DNA of 64,000 nucleotides from Pycnococcus provasolii (lineage: Eukaryota; Chlorophyta; Pseudoscourfieldiophyceae; Pseudoscourfieldiales; Pycnococcaceae), in the NCBI GenBank assembly GCA_938743325.2, contig OW568868.1, positions 310,001 to 374,000 on the forward strand, in the 5' to 3' direction. Below the pieces are notes generated by a model. It was not told where the DNA came from. It saw only the letters and a program-made list of their open reading frames with translations, and searched no databases. The position numbers were made by a program, and so were the translations under genes. How positions within the stretch are numbered: position 1 is the stretch's first letter; each line of letters starts with the position of its first letter. Shown here piece by piece: positions 8,231-17,500 of this stretch.

Positions 8231-11200
8231 TTAGAAAAGTGCACGCCCCCATCGGCTGCGCAAGTTGGTGCGGCGGCGCACAGCTCGCGCGTTCGTCTTT
8301 GTTGACGACGCCAAACGCGTGCGAGGGGAGTTTGCCTGTGGCATGGGCGGTGATATTGATGATCCGTTCGACGGGGCTACGGCAAATAGCGTGTTCGCGG
8401 AACTAGCACCGAGGTCGACTAGACGCTTGCACTCAATCTCATCGAGGCATTCGTCCTCCAGTTGCGGTAAATTGCTCCATGCTCCAATGTCCACCACATC
8501 CCGCACGACGGATTCCCAAGAATCGGAGCTCGCGTCTGAGAGTGCGGCAGATCCCGTGGATTCTGTGCATGCAACGCTATCCACAAGGCGGTAAACCACA
8601 GCCTCGCCCACTCGGCGCATGTCAGCCTCTTCGGGAAGATACTCCGTGTCTGGTACGCGAGAGATGAGCTCCTGAATCTTGTAAAGACTGTCGAGTGTGA
8701 TGCGGTGGAACGGACCATGCGCATGAGTTTGGCAGTGTCGGAGATAAAACGCCTGCAGCCTAGCCTTCTTACGAGCGTAGTGTTTCATCTTCTCCTTGAT
8801 CGCGAATGAAGCCTCATATAGCCGCTGCTCCTCCGTCTCATCTTCCATGTCCATGTCCTGCTCCAGCTCATCACCTTCTCGTTCCTCCTCTTCTTCGTCG
8901 TCATTGCTGACGACCACCACGTTCTGCGCATCAAATCGCGAATTCTTTTCCCTCGCGAGCTCTTTTAGTCGCGAGGAAATGGCATCCGCCGCGGGTCGGA
9001 ATCTTGCCATGTCACGATCCACCGATCCAATCGTGCGAAACATGCGGTAGCACACTTTGCACGTGTCCGCCTCGTACACCTGGTGGTAGATGGGCGAACG
9101 TTCTTCCATCAGCCAGCGAAGTGGTGAACAAACCAAACCCTTGCCAACCTCCGTTCCGGGAAGTAGAGCAAGGGCAGCGGTGGTTGGATGGAAGTACGAA
9201 GCCGCAATCTCGTCGTGTGATACGGGAATGTGCACGGCACCGTCGAGCGACGACGTGCCAGTAGCGCCGCCGAGTCGCGGCTTGCGAGAAGAGGAGTGCA
9301 CTGTGGCTTGAGGGCGGTAGGCAACTCCCGTGGTTTCGTTTGCAATCAAAGGCATCTGCGCAGCGAGCACAGGTGGCATGACGGCGCTCGTTGGCGTGTT
9401 CTCGTCGACCGTCGTTCCATCTCCCAGCATTGCGGATGTGGCGTAGACGGCGGGAGGCTGCGTGGAGGCACTGTCGGTATCTGCAGGCGCATCGATGACA
9501 AGTCGAAAGAAGCTGGCATTCATGCCGAGCAGCGCGATGAGCTTTGTACGCACATCCTTAGGCTTGCGCAACTTTCGGCTTACGTTCGGCAGCAGCATGG
9601 CATGTTCCTCATCGATCGCCCCCTCTTTACGCAGCATGAGGTACACTGCATATGCGTATTCCATTTCAGACGGTGTTCCGCGGAACACAGGGCCGGTCGG
9701 CTTCGGCATGCTGGCGCTGCTTTCGTCGACCGATGCTGACGTCGTCGGCAGCTGCGGCGGCGGTATGTCAGCCATCGACGTCTGCAACTTCTGTTCGAGG
9801 AATGCTTTCACGTCGCGCACGTGAGGTGCAGTTGCGTATGGAAAGCCGTATGTGCTGTCGCTGCACCGTCCCGTTTCATACATCTCAATGTTCCACACGA
9901 TGCCCTCGAGGTAGCTTTCCACGCAGTGTGACTTGTTCAGCTTGGCACTCGCGTTAACGTTTGGCGTATCGGTGCCATTTTTCTTACCAGTGTCAGGTCC
10001 ACGGGCGCGACTTGCGTTGCTGGTATTGCCGTCGGATGAAGAAAAACTTCTCACAAAGGCGAGCATCGTAGTCACGGAGAGATACGGCAACGTGTCCTCG
10101 CTTTCGTGAATCTGCCGAACGCACAGCGGTTGGTCGTCGCTCCTCGAGCGTACCACACGCGAGTATATGGGTGGCAACGTCGGCTCATTACGTCGCATAC
10201 GACAGTATGCTTTCCAAGCCTTTTCCATGGTCGGAACGTGTCGAATGCGCGGGAGGTAGTCGTTGCCTCCGCACATGACAGCAATGGCGAGAAAGTCAAT
10301 CGAAAGTGCGTGGTAGAGAGTGGAGCCACGTTGCAGCAAGTCTCCCACCGAAAGCTGGCTGATTGTTGTACGTGTCGCCTCATCGTTTGCCGATGCAACC
10401 ACCTCCAAACTCTGCTGCTGTTGCTGCTGCTGCTGCTCGTCGTCGTCGTCGAATCCGACGACGCTGGTGCCGTTACTACGCTGCAGGGCACCTAGGAGCA
10501 GGCGAAGAGGATCAGCGTCCTTATGTTTCTGCAGTGTTCCCGATGCCTCCTTTGACGCCTCTTCGAGCATTGGCCTAGGATAAACGTCCAAGGCGATTTG
10601 GTGCATCAGACTCTTAGCGGAGAAGAGCCTCCATTTCGTCCGAGACAAGTGCGGCGCACCACGCTCACCCATCCGTCTGTTTCTCTTTTTCCACGTCTTC
10701 ATGTCACTACCCAGCTGGTGATTTGTCAGCACGAACCCTCGTGGTGCCCACCTTGTGGCGCACAGGCTAAGCAGGAGAAGGTCAGAGTCACCACCAACGA
10801 AGCACACGCGGTCGTCGGCAACGCCGGCGGCGCCGTCGAGCCCGAACGGGTCTGTACCATCAACATCATCAGCCCTCTGCCGCTGCGACTTTTGGATGAG
10901 CGAAAGAAGTCGTACCGCCTTCACTTCACCTTCTCCAGCGACGTCCGTGCCTGACACGACCACCTCCAGCACGTCTTCGTCGCTGCCCAGGTGTGTCGGC
11001 GACCGCAGCCCGCTTGGCGGCTTCAGGCGCGAGCACGCCCAGTAGTGCAGCACCCTGTTGATGAGCGCGGAGAACCGCGTTCCTGGCGTGAGCAGCAAGC
11101 CGCTGAGCACGGTGGGAGCGTCGGGCGCCTTGCTTCGTGGCACAAGTGCGGTGAGTTTCGCCGGCTCCTTGTCGCCGTTTGTTTTGGCAGCGTCGTCTCG

Positions 11201-11590
11201 TTTCTGCCCGTTCCTCGCGGCTGCCGTTCGTCTTCTCCTCTGCGTGTCGATCTTGGCGTACGGGCCGACTCCGTCCGCGGCGAGCACGAGCGTTTTGATG
11301 GGCGTGACAACGCGTGCAATGTCGTCAAGCTGGTAGAAGAGTTCCTGCACGAACTCCGCCTCTGTGCTCGCCCTTCTGAGTGCGATGTGCAGGACGGAGT
11401 TGAGGTCGACGAACACGTGCTCGCACGGCACGGGTGCGACGACGACGGATGATGGGTCAACGTTATTGTTTTGTGGCTGCGAATGTGCCGCCGCCGGAGA
11501 CGACGAGTAGTGTTTGCGTGCGGCGTACACCTCTTTGAAAGCGCCGGCGTACTTCGCCATTAAGAAGGTGTTGAACCCGCCGACGCCCAT
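8231..11590 (-). CDS. XRN-family 5'-3' exoribonuclease
   Basis: 1119 residues from the ATG at 11590. An in-frame ATG at 12052 was rejected because the family begins with MG-x-x-x-F-x-x, here MGVGGFNTFLMAKYAG. Conserved XRN N-domain acidic motifs are visible: VDLNSVLH (Asp62), LAADGVGPYAKIDTQRRRR (Asp106), AGEGEVK (219-222), VGGDSDLLLLSL (266-275) and CGGNDYLPRI further on. These match the two-metal active site of Xrn1/Rat1 enzymes, which degrade 5'-monophosphate RNA processively. The C-terminal half keeps a helical block but diverges strongly and holds a CxxC pair, an E/D-rich stretch and a glutamine run. The spacing and sequence differ from classical XRN1 and XRN2, so it is a divergent paralogue whose cytoplasmic or nuclear location cannot be judged. 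Confidence 0.8.
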   Translation of the reverse strand: MGVGGFNTFLMAKYAGAFKEVYAARKHYSSSPAAAHSQPQNNNVDPSSVVVAPVPCEHVFVDLNSVLHIALRRASTEAEFVQELFYQLDDIARVVTPIKTLVLAADGVGPYAKIDTQRRRRTAAARNGQKRDDAAKTNGDKEPAKLTALVPRSKAPDAPTVLSGLLLTPGTRFSALINRVLHYWACSRLKPPSGLRSPTHLGSDEDVLEVVVSGTDVAGEGEVKAVRLLSLIQKSQRQRADDVDGTDPFGLDGAAGVADDRVCFVGGDSDLLLLSLCATRWAPRGFVLTNHQLGSDMKTWKKRNRRMGERGAPHLSRTKWRLFSAKSLMHQIALDVYPRPMLEEASKEASGTLQKHKDADPLRLLLGALQRSNGTSVVGFDDDDEQQQQQQQQSLEVVASANDEATRTTISQLSVGDLLQRGSTLYHALSIDFLAIAVMCGGNDYLPRIRHVPTMEKAWKAYCRMRRNEPTLPPIYSRVVRSRSDDQPLCVRQIHESEDTLPYLSVTTMLAFVRSFSSSDGNTSNASRARGPDTGKKNGTDTPNVNASAKLNKSHCVESYLEGIVWNIEMYETGRCSDSTYGFPYATAPHVRDVKAFLEQKLQTSMADIPPPQLPTTSASVDESSASMPKPTGPVFRGTPSEMEYAYAVYLMLRKEGAIDEEHAMLLPNVSRKLRKPKDVRTKLIALLGMNASFFRLVIDAPADTDSASTQPPAVYATSAMLGDGTTVDENTPTSAVMPPVLAAQMPLIANETTGVAYRPQATVHSSSRKPRLGGATGTSSLDGAVHIPVSHDEIAASYFHPTTAALALLPGTEVGKGLVCSPLRWLMEERSPIYHQVYEADTCKVCYRMFRTIGSVDRDMARFRPAADAISSRLKELAREKNSRFDAQNVVVVSNDDEEEEEREGDELEQDMDMEDETEEQRLYEASFAIKEKMKHYARKKARLQAFYLRHCQTHAHGPFHRITLDSLYKIQELISRVPDTEYLPEEADMRRVGEAVVYRLVDSVACTESTGSAALSDASSDSWESVVRDVVDIGAWSNLPQLEDECLDEIECKRLVDLGASSANTLFAVAPSNGSSISPPMPQANSPRTRLASSTKTNARAVRRRTNLRSRWGRALF

Positions 11591-11730
11591 CGTGCTTGCT
11601 TGCGGTGGTGGGGAAGGGTGTCTGAAGATCAGGAGTAAGAATGGCGACGTCGACGCTTGGTGTCCCAAAACCCGAAACCCCGAACTGTAGACAGGAAACC
11701 CCGAACAACCCGAACCAAACCCCCCGCGGA

Positions 11731-11812
11731 TTCTTAAATGCAACCAGGGGATCCTTATTTGCAACCAGGGAAAATCCCATTCTGGTTGCATAAGAATCCC
11801 CTGGACCCCTAC
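11731..11812. repeat. Short palindromic element, copy 1
   Basis: About 82 bases bounded by near-perfect terminal inverted repeats: GGATTCTTAAATGCAACCAG on the left (11728-11747) and the complement of GGATTCTTATGCAACCAG on the right (11782-11799). A second copy lies inverted at 12350-12430 and is almost identical. The size and structure fit a miniature inverted-repeat element or a conserved hairpin. Confidence 0.7.
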
Positions 11813-11947
11813 CTCCCGCCGGGGAGGAAGACCCAGGACTGCACTGCGGCGCCATGGCGTTATCGCCGGTGGTGGTGGCGCGCGTAGTGGCGCAGTCTTC
11901 AGGAGGTGTTCGTGTGTTGGGCTGGTGGGCGGCGTGACTGGTGGGCT

Positions 11948-12107
11948 GTGGGGGGACCTCATGTAAAAGAATGTAACAACAACATCGTCAAAACTAAACA
12001 ACATCATGGCCCACCCACTCTCCCTTCCCCTCCCCTCCACCTCCACCTCCATGTCGTTTGGTGTTGAAGTTGATGTTGTTACATTCTTTTACACGAGGTC
12101 CCCCCAC
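11948..12107. mobile_element. 160-base MITE-like element with 36-39 base terminal inverted repeats
   Basis: The left arm 11948-11986 starts GTGGGGGGACCTCATGTAAA; the right arm 12072-12107 is its complement with one substitution and a three-base difference. The arms enclose 85 unrelated bases. No transposase is present. No clear target-site duplication was seen, so a simple hairpin-forming regulatory region is an alternative. Confidence 0.45.
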
Positions 12108-12349
12108 ACCTCACCTTTAAGCTAGACATCTGCTTACCCGCCCAGCGCTACGGACTGCGCCACTATCTGCGCCGTGCGACGACAACATGGCACGACATGC
12201 CCCCACACTAACATCCCCACTCTGTCTGGTCAGTGAATAGGTGAGGGGTCGGTACACTCTGGTCGGAATTGGCTGTCTATAAACCTAACCCTAAGCTTTG
12301 GGACGGTTGCCCTAACCTTTGGTCCGTGACTCGACCTTGGGAATAGGGT

Positions 12350-12430
12350 TAGGGGTCCAGGGGATTCTTATATGCAACCAGAATGGGATTTTCCCTGGTT
12401 GCAAATAAGGATCCCCTGGTTGCATTTAAG
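12350..12430. repeat. Short palindromic element, copy 2 (inverted relative to copy 1)
   Basis: This stretch reads as the reverse complement of 11731-11812, including the flanking AGGGGTCCAGG, with only a two-base insertion in the left terminal repeat. The two copies are about 540 bases apart and could form a long stem. Confidence 0.7.
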
Positions 12431-12959
12431 TAATTTTTTTGAACCAAACCAAACCAAACCAAAACCAAACCAGCTTGGATTGAGGAAGCGTCCAAAACCA
12501 AAAACATCTGTCCGAACCGACTTTCTGGATTTTTTCTGTTTTCCCCCCCCCGGCTGCCCGGAATTCGAGCCCACAGCCACAGCCACAGCGAACAACAACT
12601 GGTGCACCCCGTGGGCGAGGGAGGTGCGAGGCCTTTCTTTCTGACTTTATCCTCCGGCCTCCGGGGGCATCCTTTCCTCTCCTCTCCCCCCGCCCGCCCG
12701 CCCGCCAGCCCGACCGAGGCGAGTCGCGTCAGCGTGCTAACTGCACTGCAAACGTGTATTGGTTTTCTGGTGCAGGAAACCTCCTGCCCTGCCCTGCCCT
12801 CCCCCCTTCCCTCCCTTCCCCTTCCCCTTCCCTGTCCCTTCCCTGTCCCCTTCCCTTCCCTTCCTCTCCCTCTCCCCCCTTTTCTCGTCGCAGAAGAATA
12901 AGGCGGGCGGAAACCAAGTCCCAAGTCCCAACGACGGCAAAGCCACACAAAACTAACCC

Positions 12960-15240
12960 ATGTCCATGTCGTCGCCTGTGCTGGGCAACCACACCAAAGG
13001 GTGTGGCACTGTGGCGCACAAGCCTACCAGAAAACAACTTCACAACAGAAGAGGCGCCTCTTCCCTCCTCTCACCGACTTCTCACCTTGTTGGAAAAAAT
13101 AATAGAAGATACAACACCGCATGCTCAGCCTCAGCGTCCTCCTCTTCCAGTGAAGCCGAGCGAGCGCCGAGGTGCGAATGGCACGCGCCGGAGGGACTGC
13201 AGTGCCTCGTCGAGTCAAGCCAGTCAGCCGCGAGTGGAGCGTCGGAGAGCTTCTCACCCGCTCGCGCCGTTGGCGCACTCGCGCGAACGACGTCAACGGA
13301 AGAAGCGATGCGTAACGCTCTCGCACGCTCGGCGGAGCGGTGTCGAGCAAGGGGCGGTGTGCCTGTCACCGTCATGCTGCCGCTCGACTGCGTCGACCAA
13401 ACAGGACTGCTGCGGTACGCCTCGCAGAGGTGGTTCGAGCACGCGCTCAAGAGCCTCAAGGCGGCGGGGTGCAGCGGTGTGATGGTGGACGTGTGGTGGG
13501 GTGCCGTCGAACGCTCGCCCGGCGAATACGACTGGGCCCCGTACCGACAGCTGCTCGAGCAGGTACGCCGCGCGGGACTTCGCCTGCAGGTGGTCATGGC
13601 GTTCCACGCGTGCGGCGGAAACGTCAACGACACCGTGAACCTGCCCCTGCCTCGGTGGGTGCTCGACGCTGGCGACGACGACCCCGACCTGTGGTACACG
13701 GACCGCGGCGGGAACCGCAACAGGGAGTGCATCTCGCTCTTCGCTGACGAGCAGAGCTCGATTTTAGGACGTACACCGCTGCAGTGCTACGAGGATTTCA
13801 TGCGCAGCTTCGGAGACGCATTCGAGCGCGACCTTCAGCGTGGAGGCGCCATTTCTGAGGTTCTCGTGGGATGTGGGCCGTGCGGTGAACTGCGTTACCC
13901 TTCGTATCCAGAGGCGCTCGGATGGCGTTTCCCCGGCGTCGGAGAATTCCAGTGCTACGACAAGCGAGCGTTGGCATCGCTTGCGGAAGCGGCGGAGGAG
14001 TTTGGGCAGCCTGAATGGGGCTTGGGTGGACCAGACGACGCAGGTTGGTACAATGCCAAGCCTCACGAGGCGAGCTTTTTCGCATATGGTCGATGGAATC
14101 AGGTACGTTTCTGACATTCTTTTTCTTTTTTCTTTTTCGCGAACGCCTTGCATACTTTTCAATGACGATTAGCACATGTTTGCTGGCACCAGACTGGAGT
14201 TCACGTTCGCGTGGACGATGTCGACAGCTTTACTTGCAAAATAATATACGTTTTAACTAGACTGAGACTAAGTTGGAAGGGCAAAGAAGTCGGTGAAAAA
14301 CAAACAAACAAAAAAACACAAACTTACAAACTTACGCTGAACACACCAAAAAACACGACTTTCCCCTAATCATCAGGAGTACGGCCGATTCTTCCTTGGA
14401 TGGTACGGACATCAGCTTCTTGCACATGGCGAGCGCCTCATGGGCGTTGCCGATCGCGCATTACGCTCGCGATTCCCTCACGTGATGTTCGGCATGAAGT
14501 GCGCTGGAGTTCACTGGTGGCATGGACTTGAGTCGCGTCCGGCGGCATTGACGGCTGGTTACTGTCCCCTGCCACTTTCACGTGCATCAGAACTTCTCGG
14601 TGTGGAAAATAAGGATGGCGACCAAGGTGAAGGTGACGAAGAAGACGAAGAAGAGGTGGAGAATGACAAGGCGGTGGTAGAAAGCGTACCCTTCTACACG
14701 GCACTTGCACGCCTCTTCAACCAGAATCGCATGCAGCTCGCCTTCACCTGCGTCGAAATGGCGGCAACAGACCATCCCGCGGAGTTTGCTTGCGCGCCGG
14801 AGTCTCTGCTGCGCGAAGTTCGCCTCGCTGCAGCTCTCGAGGGTGTGAGTGTGCTTGGCGAGAATGCGCTCGAGGTGTACGGACGCGGGCAATTTAACCA
14901 TCTCGCGCTCGAGCGCATGGTGACAGCGAGCCGACCAATTTCTGTGAGTTGGCACGAGTACAGCAAAGCAACCTCGGCAAGAGAGGCGATCCTGAATAAG
15001 GCTGCTGTGATTTCTGCCGAGCGCGATGTGACCCTCCCACCACTCACCGGTTTGACCTTTCTTCGGTTGAGCATGGAGATGATGAGAGCAGACTACGTGG
15101 ATCCGTGGTCAACCTTCGTTCGTGCGATGAACAATCCCAGCCGCGGTGCAAGCTCTCCTGGCGGTGCGAATAACAACATCTCAACGACCGCGGACGAGAA
15201 TTTGAATACAAAACCGTCCGACGAGAAAATATCCGTGTAA
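12960..15240 (+). CDS. BAM: Plastid beta-amylase (glycosyl hydrolase family 14)
   Basis: Two exons, 12960-14102 and 14377-15240, joined in phase 0 across a 274-base intron (GTACGT...CATCAG), giving 668 residues. The enzyme releases maltose from starch chain ends. The first ~90 residues are rich in S, R and A and look like a plastid transit peptide. Hallmarks are MVDVWWGAVERSPGEYDW, the flexible loop AFHACGGNVNDTVNLPLPRW, the catalytic acid in VGCGPCGELRYPSYPE (Glu310) and the catalytic base in FTCVEMAATD (Glu508). Exon 2 opens with EYGRFFLGWYGHQLLAHGER, matching the family's YGRFFLEWYS block, and confirms the splice junction. A lysine/acid-rich insertion (EGDEEDEEEVENDK) sits between the two catalytic blocks. 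A strong C/T tract (12780-12890) lies upstream. Confidence 0.93.
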
Positions 15241-15370
15241 CTCTTTGAGTGAACCACCAACAAGTTAGGGTTAGGGCTACGGCTATGGTTAGGGTAAAGT
15301 TTAAGGGTTAGGCGAAAGGGTTCCCGAACGTGTGGCGCAAGAGCTTTGCATATTCACCGTACTGGACGTG
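15241..15370 (+). promoter_or_regulatory. Telomere-like motifs upstream of the MATE gene
   Basis: Between the beta-amylase stop and the MATE ATG the plus strand carries GTTAGGGTTAGGG (15265-15277), GGTTAGGGTAAAG and AAGGGTTAGGCG. These resemble TTAGGG telomere units or plant telo-boxes. With only 130 bases between genes, they lie within the promoter or leader. Confidence 0.5.
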
Positions 15371-17119
15371 ATGGCGCCTCCGCGCACGCTCCGACTCACG
15401 TCCGTGTCGCTCGACGACGACGACGACCCCTCTCCCTCTCCCTCCCCCTCTCCCTCTCTCGCCTTGGAGGCATCGACTGCTGCTGATGCTTTGGAAGATG
15501 ACAACGACGCCTTCCGCTTCTCCTCCTCGCAAGAGGAGGAGGAGTCGCGTGGTTTATTGTCGACGACGCCATCACCGACGTCTTCAAGCACTTCCTCGTC
15601 AGGATTTTTGCAACCTATGGCAGATATGGCGAGACTCGCGTGCCCAGTTGTCGTGGAAAAGGTGATCTCGCGCTCAGCAGCCATAATGTCGCTAGCGTTT
15701 GTCGGCCAGCTTGCGTCGCCGGCAGACTTACCGGGTGCAGCACTCGCTTCAACCTTGACCAACGTCCTCGGATTTTCTATTCTGGTCGGTCTCAACGGGG
15801 CGCTATCTACGTTCGGTGGACAGGCGTTCGGTGCCGGTAATCACAAGGCACTCGGAGAGGCGCTCAATACGAACATTCTCATCGCAATGCTCTCTTGCTT
15901 GCCTATCCTTGTGGTGCTGTACAACGCCGAGCCAATCCTCGTGAATGTATTTGGGCAAGACGCGGATCTTGCATCCTCGGCAGCTTCTTTCCTACGATTT
16001 CTCGCCCCGAGTGTCGTCGGCTATGCGTTCGTCATCGCGCAGGGTTCGTGGTTAACCTGTCAGCGCATGACGATGCCCGGCATGCTCGCAAGTGCAGTTG
16101 CAACGCTGCTCCATCCGTTGAACAATATCTTGCTAATAAAGTACGCGCACCTTGGTGCTCACGGAGCGGCGCTCGCCACGGTGCTCGTTTACTTGATTCA
16201 GGCGGGTGCGCTATTCTTTTACATCGCCGTGATAAACAAGGCAACGCATAACGCGTTGACAGTGCCAACATTCTCCGCGCTTCGTCGCCAAGTTGGACCG
16301 TTTCTTGCACTCGCGCTACCGAGCCTTGGAATGCTAACGGAATGGTGGGCTAGCGAGAGCCTCATCTTGATGGCAGGTCATCTGAAACCTGAGATTTGCG
16401 AGCATTCCAACGCTTTGAGCTCGCTTCGATTACCCATCGCATGTGATGCTGCTACTGCAACAACCGCACTCAGCATCTATCAGACGACGAATAGTGTCTG
16501 TTTCATGTTACCGCTCGGCATCGCCATTGCAGTTGCGACTCGTGTTGCTAACGCTCTCGGCGCGGGTAAACCAGATGAGGCTAAAACATATGCCAAGGTG
16601 GCAACCGTACTCACATTTGGCCTTGGAGTTGTTAATTGCATCGTCATCAATCTCGGACGATCTGTCTGGCCTCGGCTCTTCGTGCCACGCAACAACGCCG
16701 ATGACGGCGATACGATCAGGCTTGCTGATAGCTTCTTCGAGCTGGAAAGCCATTTGCTTACCGTCCTTTCTGTCTACGTCATCCTGGATGCTTTCGCTGT
16801 CTTCGGTTCGGCTGTCTGCAGAGGCACAGGTCGACAACGTGAGGGAGCACGCGTTGTTCTGTTCTCCTACTGGGCAGTAGGAGTGCCATTGGGCTACGTG
16901 CTAGGCTTTGTTGCCCATATGGGACCTTACGGCCTTGTGGCTGGCATGTTCTTTGGGAAGATGATCCACACATCCTTGATGATGTTCTTGGTGATTCGAA
17001 CAGACTGGAAGAAGGAGGCGGAGAATGCACGCAAGCGAGTTGGAGCGAATGCGCCACCACCAGCTTGCGAGATAGACGACGTTGAGCTTGCAGAAGTTCC
17101 TAGCAGCAATAATAAGTAG
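15371..17119 (+). CDS. MATE-family multidrug/toxic-compound efflux transporter
   Basis: 582 residues from the ATG at 15371; the frame is open upstream only from a GTG. After a Ser/Asp/Pro-rich head of about 80 residues come about 12 hydrophobic helices in two bundles. Family features include the central GLNGALSTFGGQAFGAGNH motif (first half, 'L..A..T..GQA.GA...'), TCQRMTMPGMLAS, ASESLILMAGHL and the second-half equivalent IAVATRVANALGAGKPDEAK. MATE proteins use a proton or sodium gradient to expel organic cations, metabolites or citrate; the substrate here is unknown. The long acidic, phosphorylatable N-terminus is typical of plant-type members. It is single-exon and converges on the SEL1L-like gene. 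Confidence 0.92.
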   Translation: MAPPRTLRLTSVSLDDDDDPSPSPSPSPSLALEASTAADALEDDNDAFRFSSSQEEEESRGLLSTTPSPTSSSTSSSGFLQPMADMARLACPVVVEKVISRSAAIMSLAFVGQLASPADLPGAALASTLTNVLGFSILVGLNGALSTFGGQAFGAGNHKALGEALNTNILIAMLSCLPILVVLYNAEPILVNVFGQDADLASSAASFLRFLAPSVVGYAFVIAQGSWLTCQRMTMPGMLASAVATLLHPLNNILLIKYAHLGAHGAALATVLVYLIQAGALFFYIAVINKATHNALTVPTFSALRRQVGPFLALALPSLGMLTEWWASESLILMAGHLKPEICEHSNALSSLRLPIACDAATATTALSIYQTTNSVCFMLPLGIAIAVATRVANALGAGKPDEAKTYAKVATVLTFGLGVVNCIVINLGRSVWPRLFVPRNNADDGDTIRLADSFFELESHLLTVLSVYVILDAFAVFGSAVCRGTGRQREGARVVLFSYWAVGVPLGYVLGFVAHMGPYGLVAGMFFGKMIHTSLMMFLVIRTDWKKEAENARKRVGANAPPPACEIDDVELAEVPSSNNK

Positions 17120-17500
17120 TTTAGCTTCACGTTTTTATTTGTGTAAAAACCCTTTGTGACACGTGATGCCCTGATCCCGTACACTGACAAGGATCCCTCG
17201 TAGAATCCATTTTCTGAATGAGCGTGGAGGACATCTGGGATCCCGGTCGAGCAAACAATCAATAAATAGTGGCGCACACGTTCCCGACGTTGACTTCGTG
17301 TGGGGACCTCCCGGAGGTCCCTTTTGGACACATGTAGTTTTCGCATCGCCGCCGCCGCCGCCACCGCCTTCTCCTGAATATGCAACTTTGCGCATTCGAG
17401 ACACTCTTGTTTCAAGGAGCCGCGCTGGTGTAGCACATTTCTATTTTTTATTTTCCTAAACACAATTTTTGACTATGGGGAATAATCCAGGTGATTGGTG
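17120..17500. other. Convergent 3' intergenic region, MATE (+) and SEL1L-like (-)
   Basis: 381 bases between two stop codons. It contains a perfect hairpin GGGACCTCC-C-GGAGGTCCC (17303-17321), a CCG/GCC run (17346-17366) and AT-rich flanks. No gene is supported. Confidence 0.45.

Larger units (their letters stand above)
11591..12959. promoter_or_regulatory. Large divergent intergenic region between XRN (-) and beta-amylase (+)
   Basis: 1369 bases with no convincing gene. It holds a nested set of inverted repeats (11731-11812 with 12350-12430; 11948-11986 with 12072-12107), several telomere-like hexamers (12283-12296, 12310, 12343-12356), an ACCAAACC-rich stretch (12440-12475) and a long C/T-rich tract on the plus strand (12780-12890) ahead of the beta-amylase ATG. 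The reading frames crossing it are low-complexity and not credible proteins. Confidence 0.5.

Noticed and set aside
11591-12052. N-terminal extension of XRN from an ATG at 12052
   Set aside because: The extension contains the palindromic element and MITE-like arm and is not protein-like; the family begins at MGVGGF (11590).
12125-12175. tRNA-like sequence on the minus strand (TGGCGCAGTCCGTAGCGC resembles an A box and D arm)
   Set aside because: The following bases do not form an anticodon stem and no B box (GGTTCGANTCC) follows within 100 bases. At most a tRNA-derived relic.
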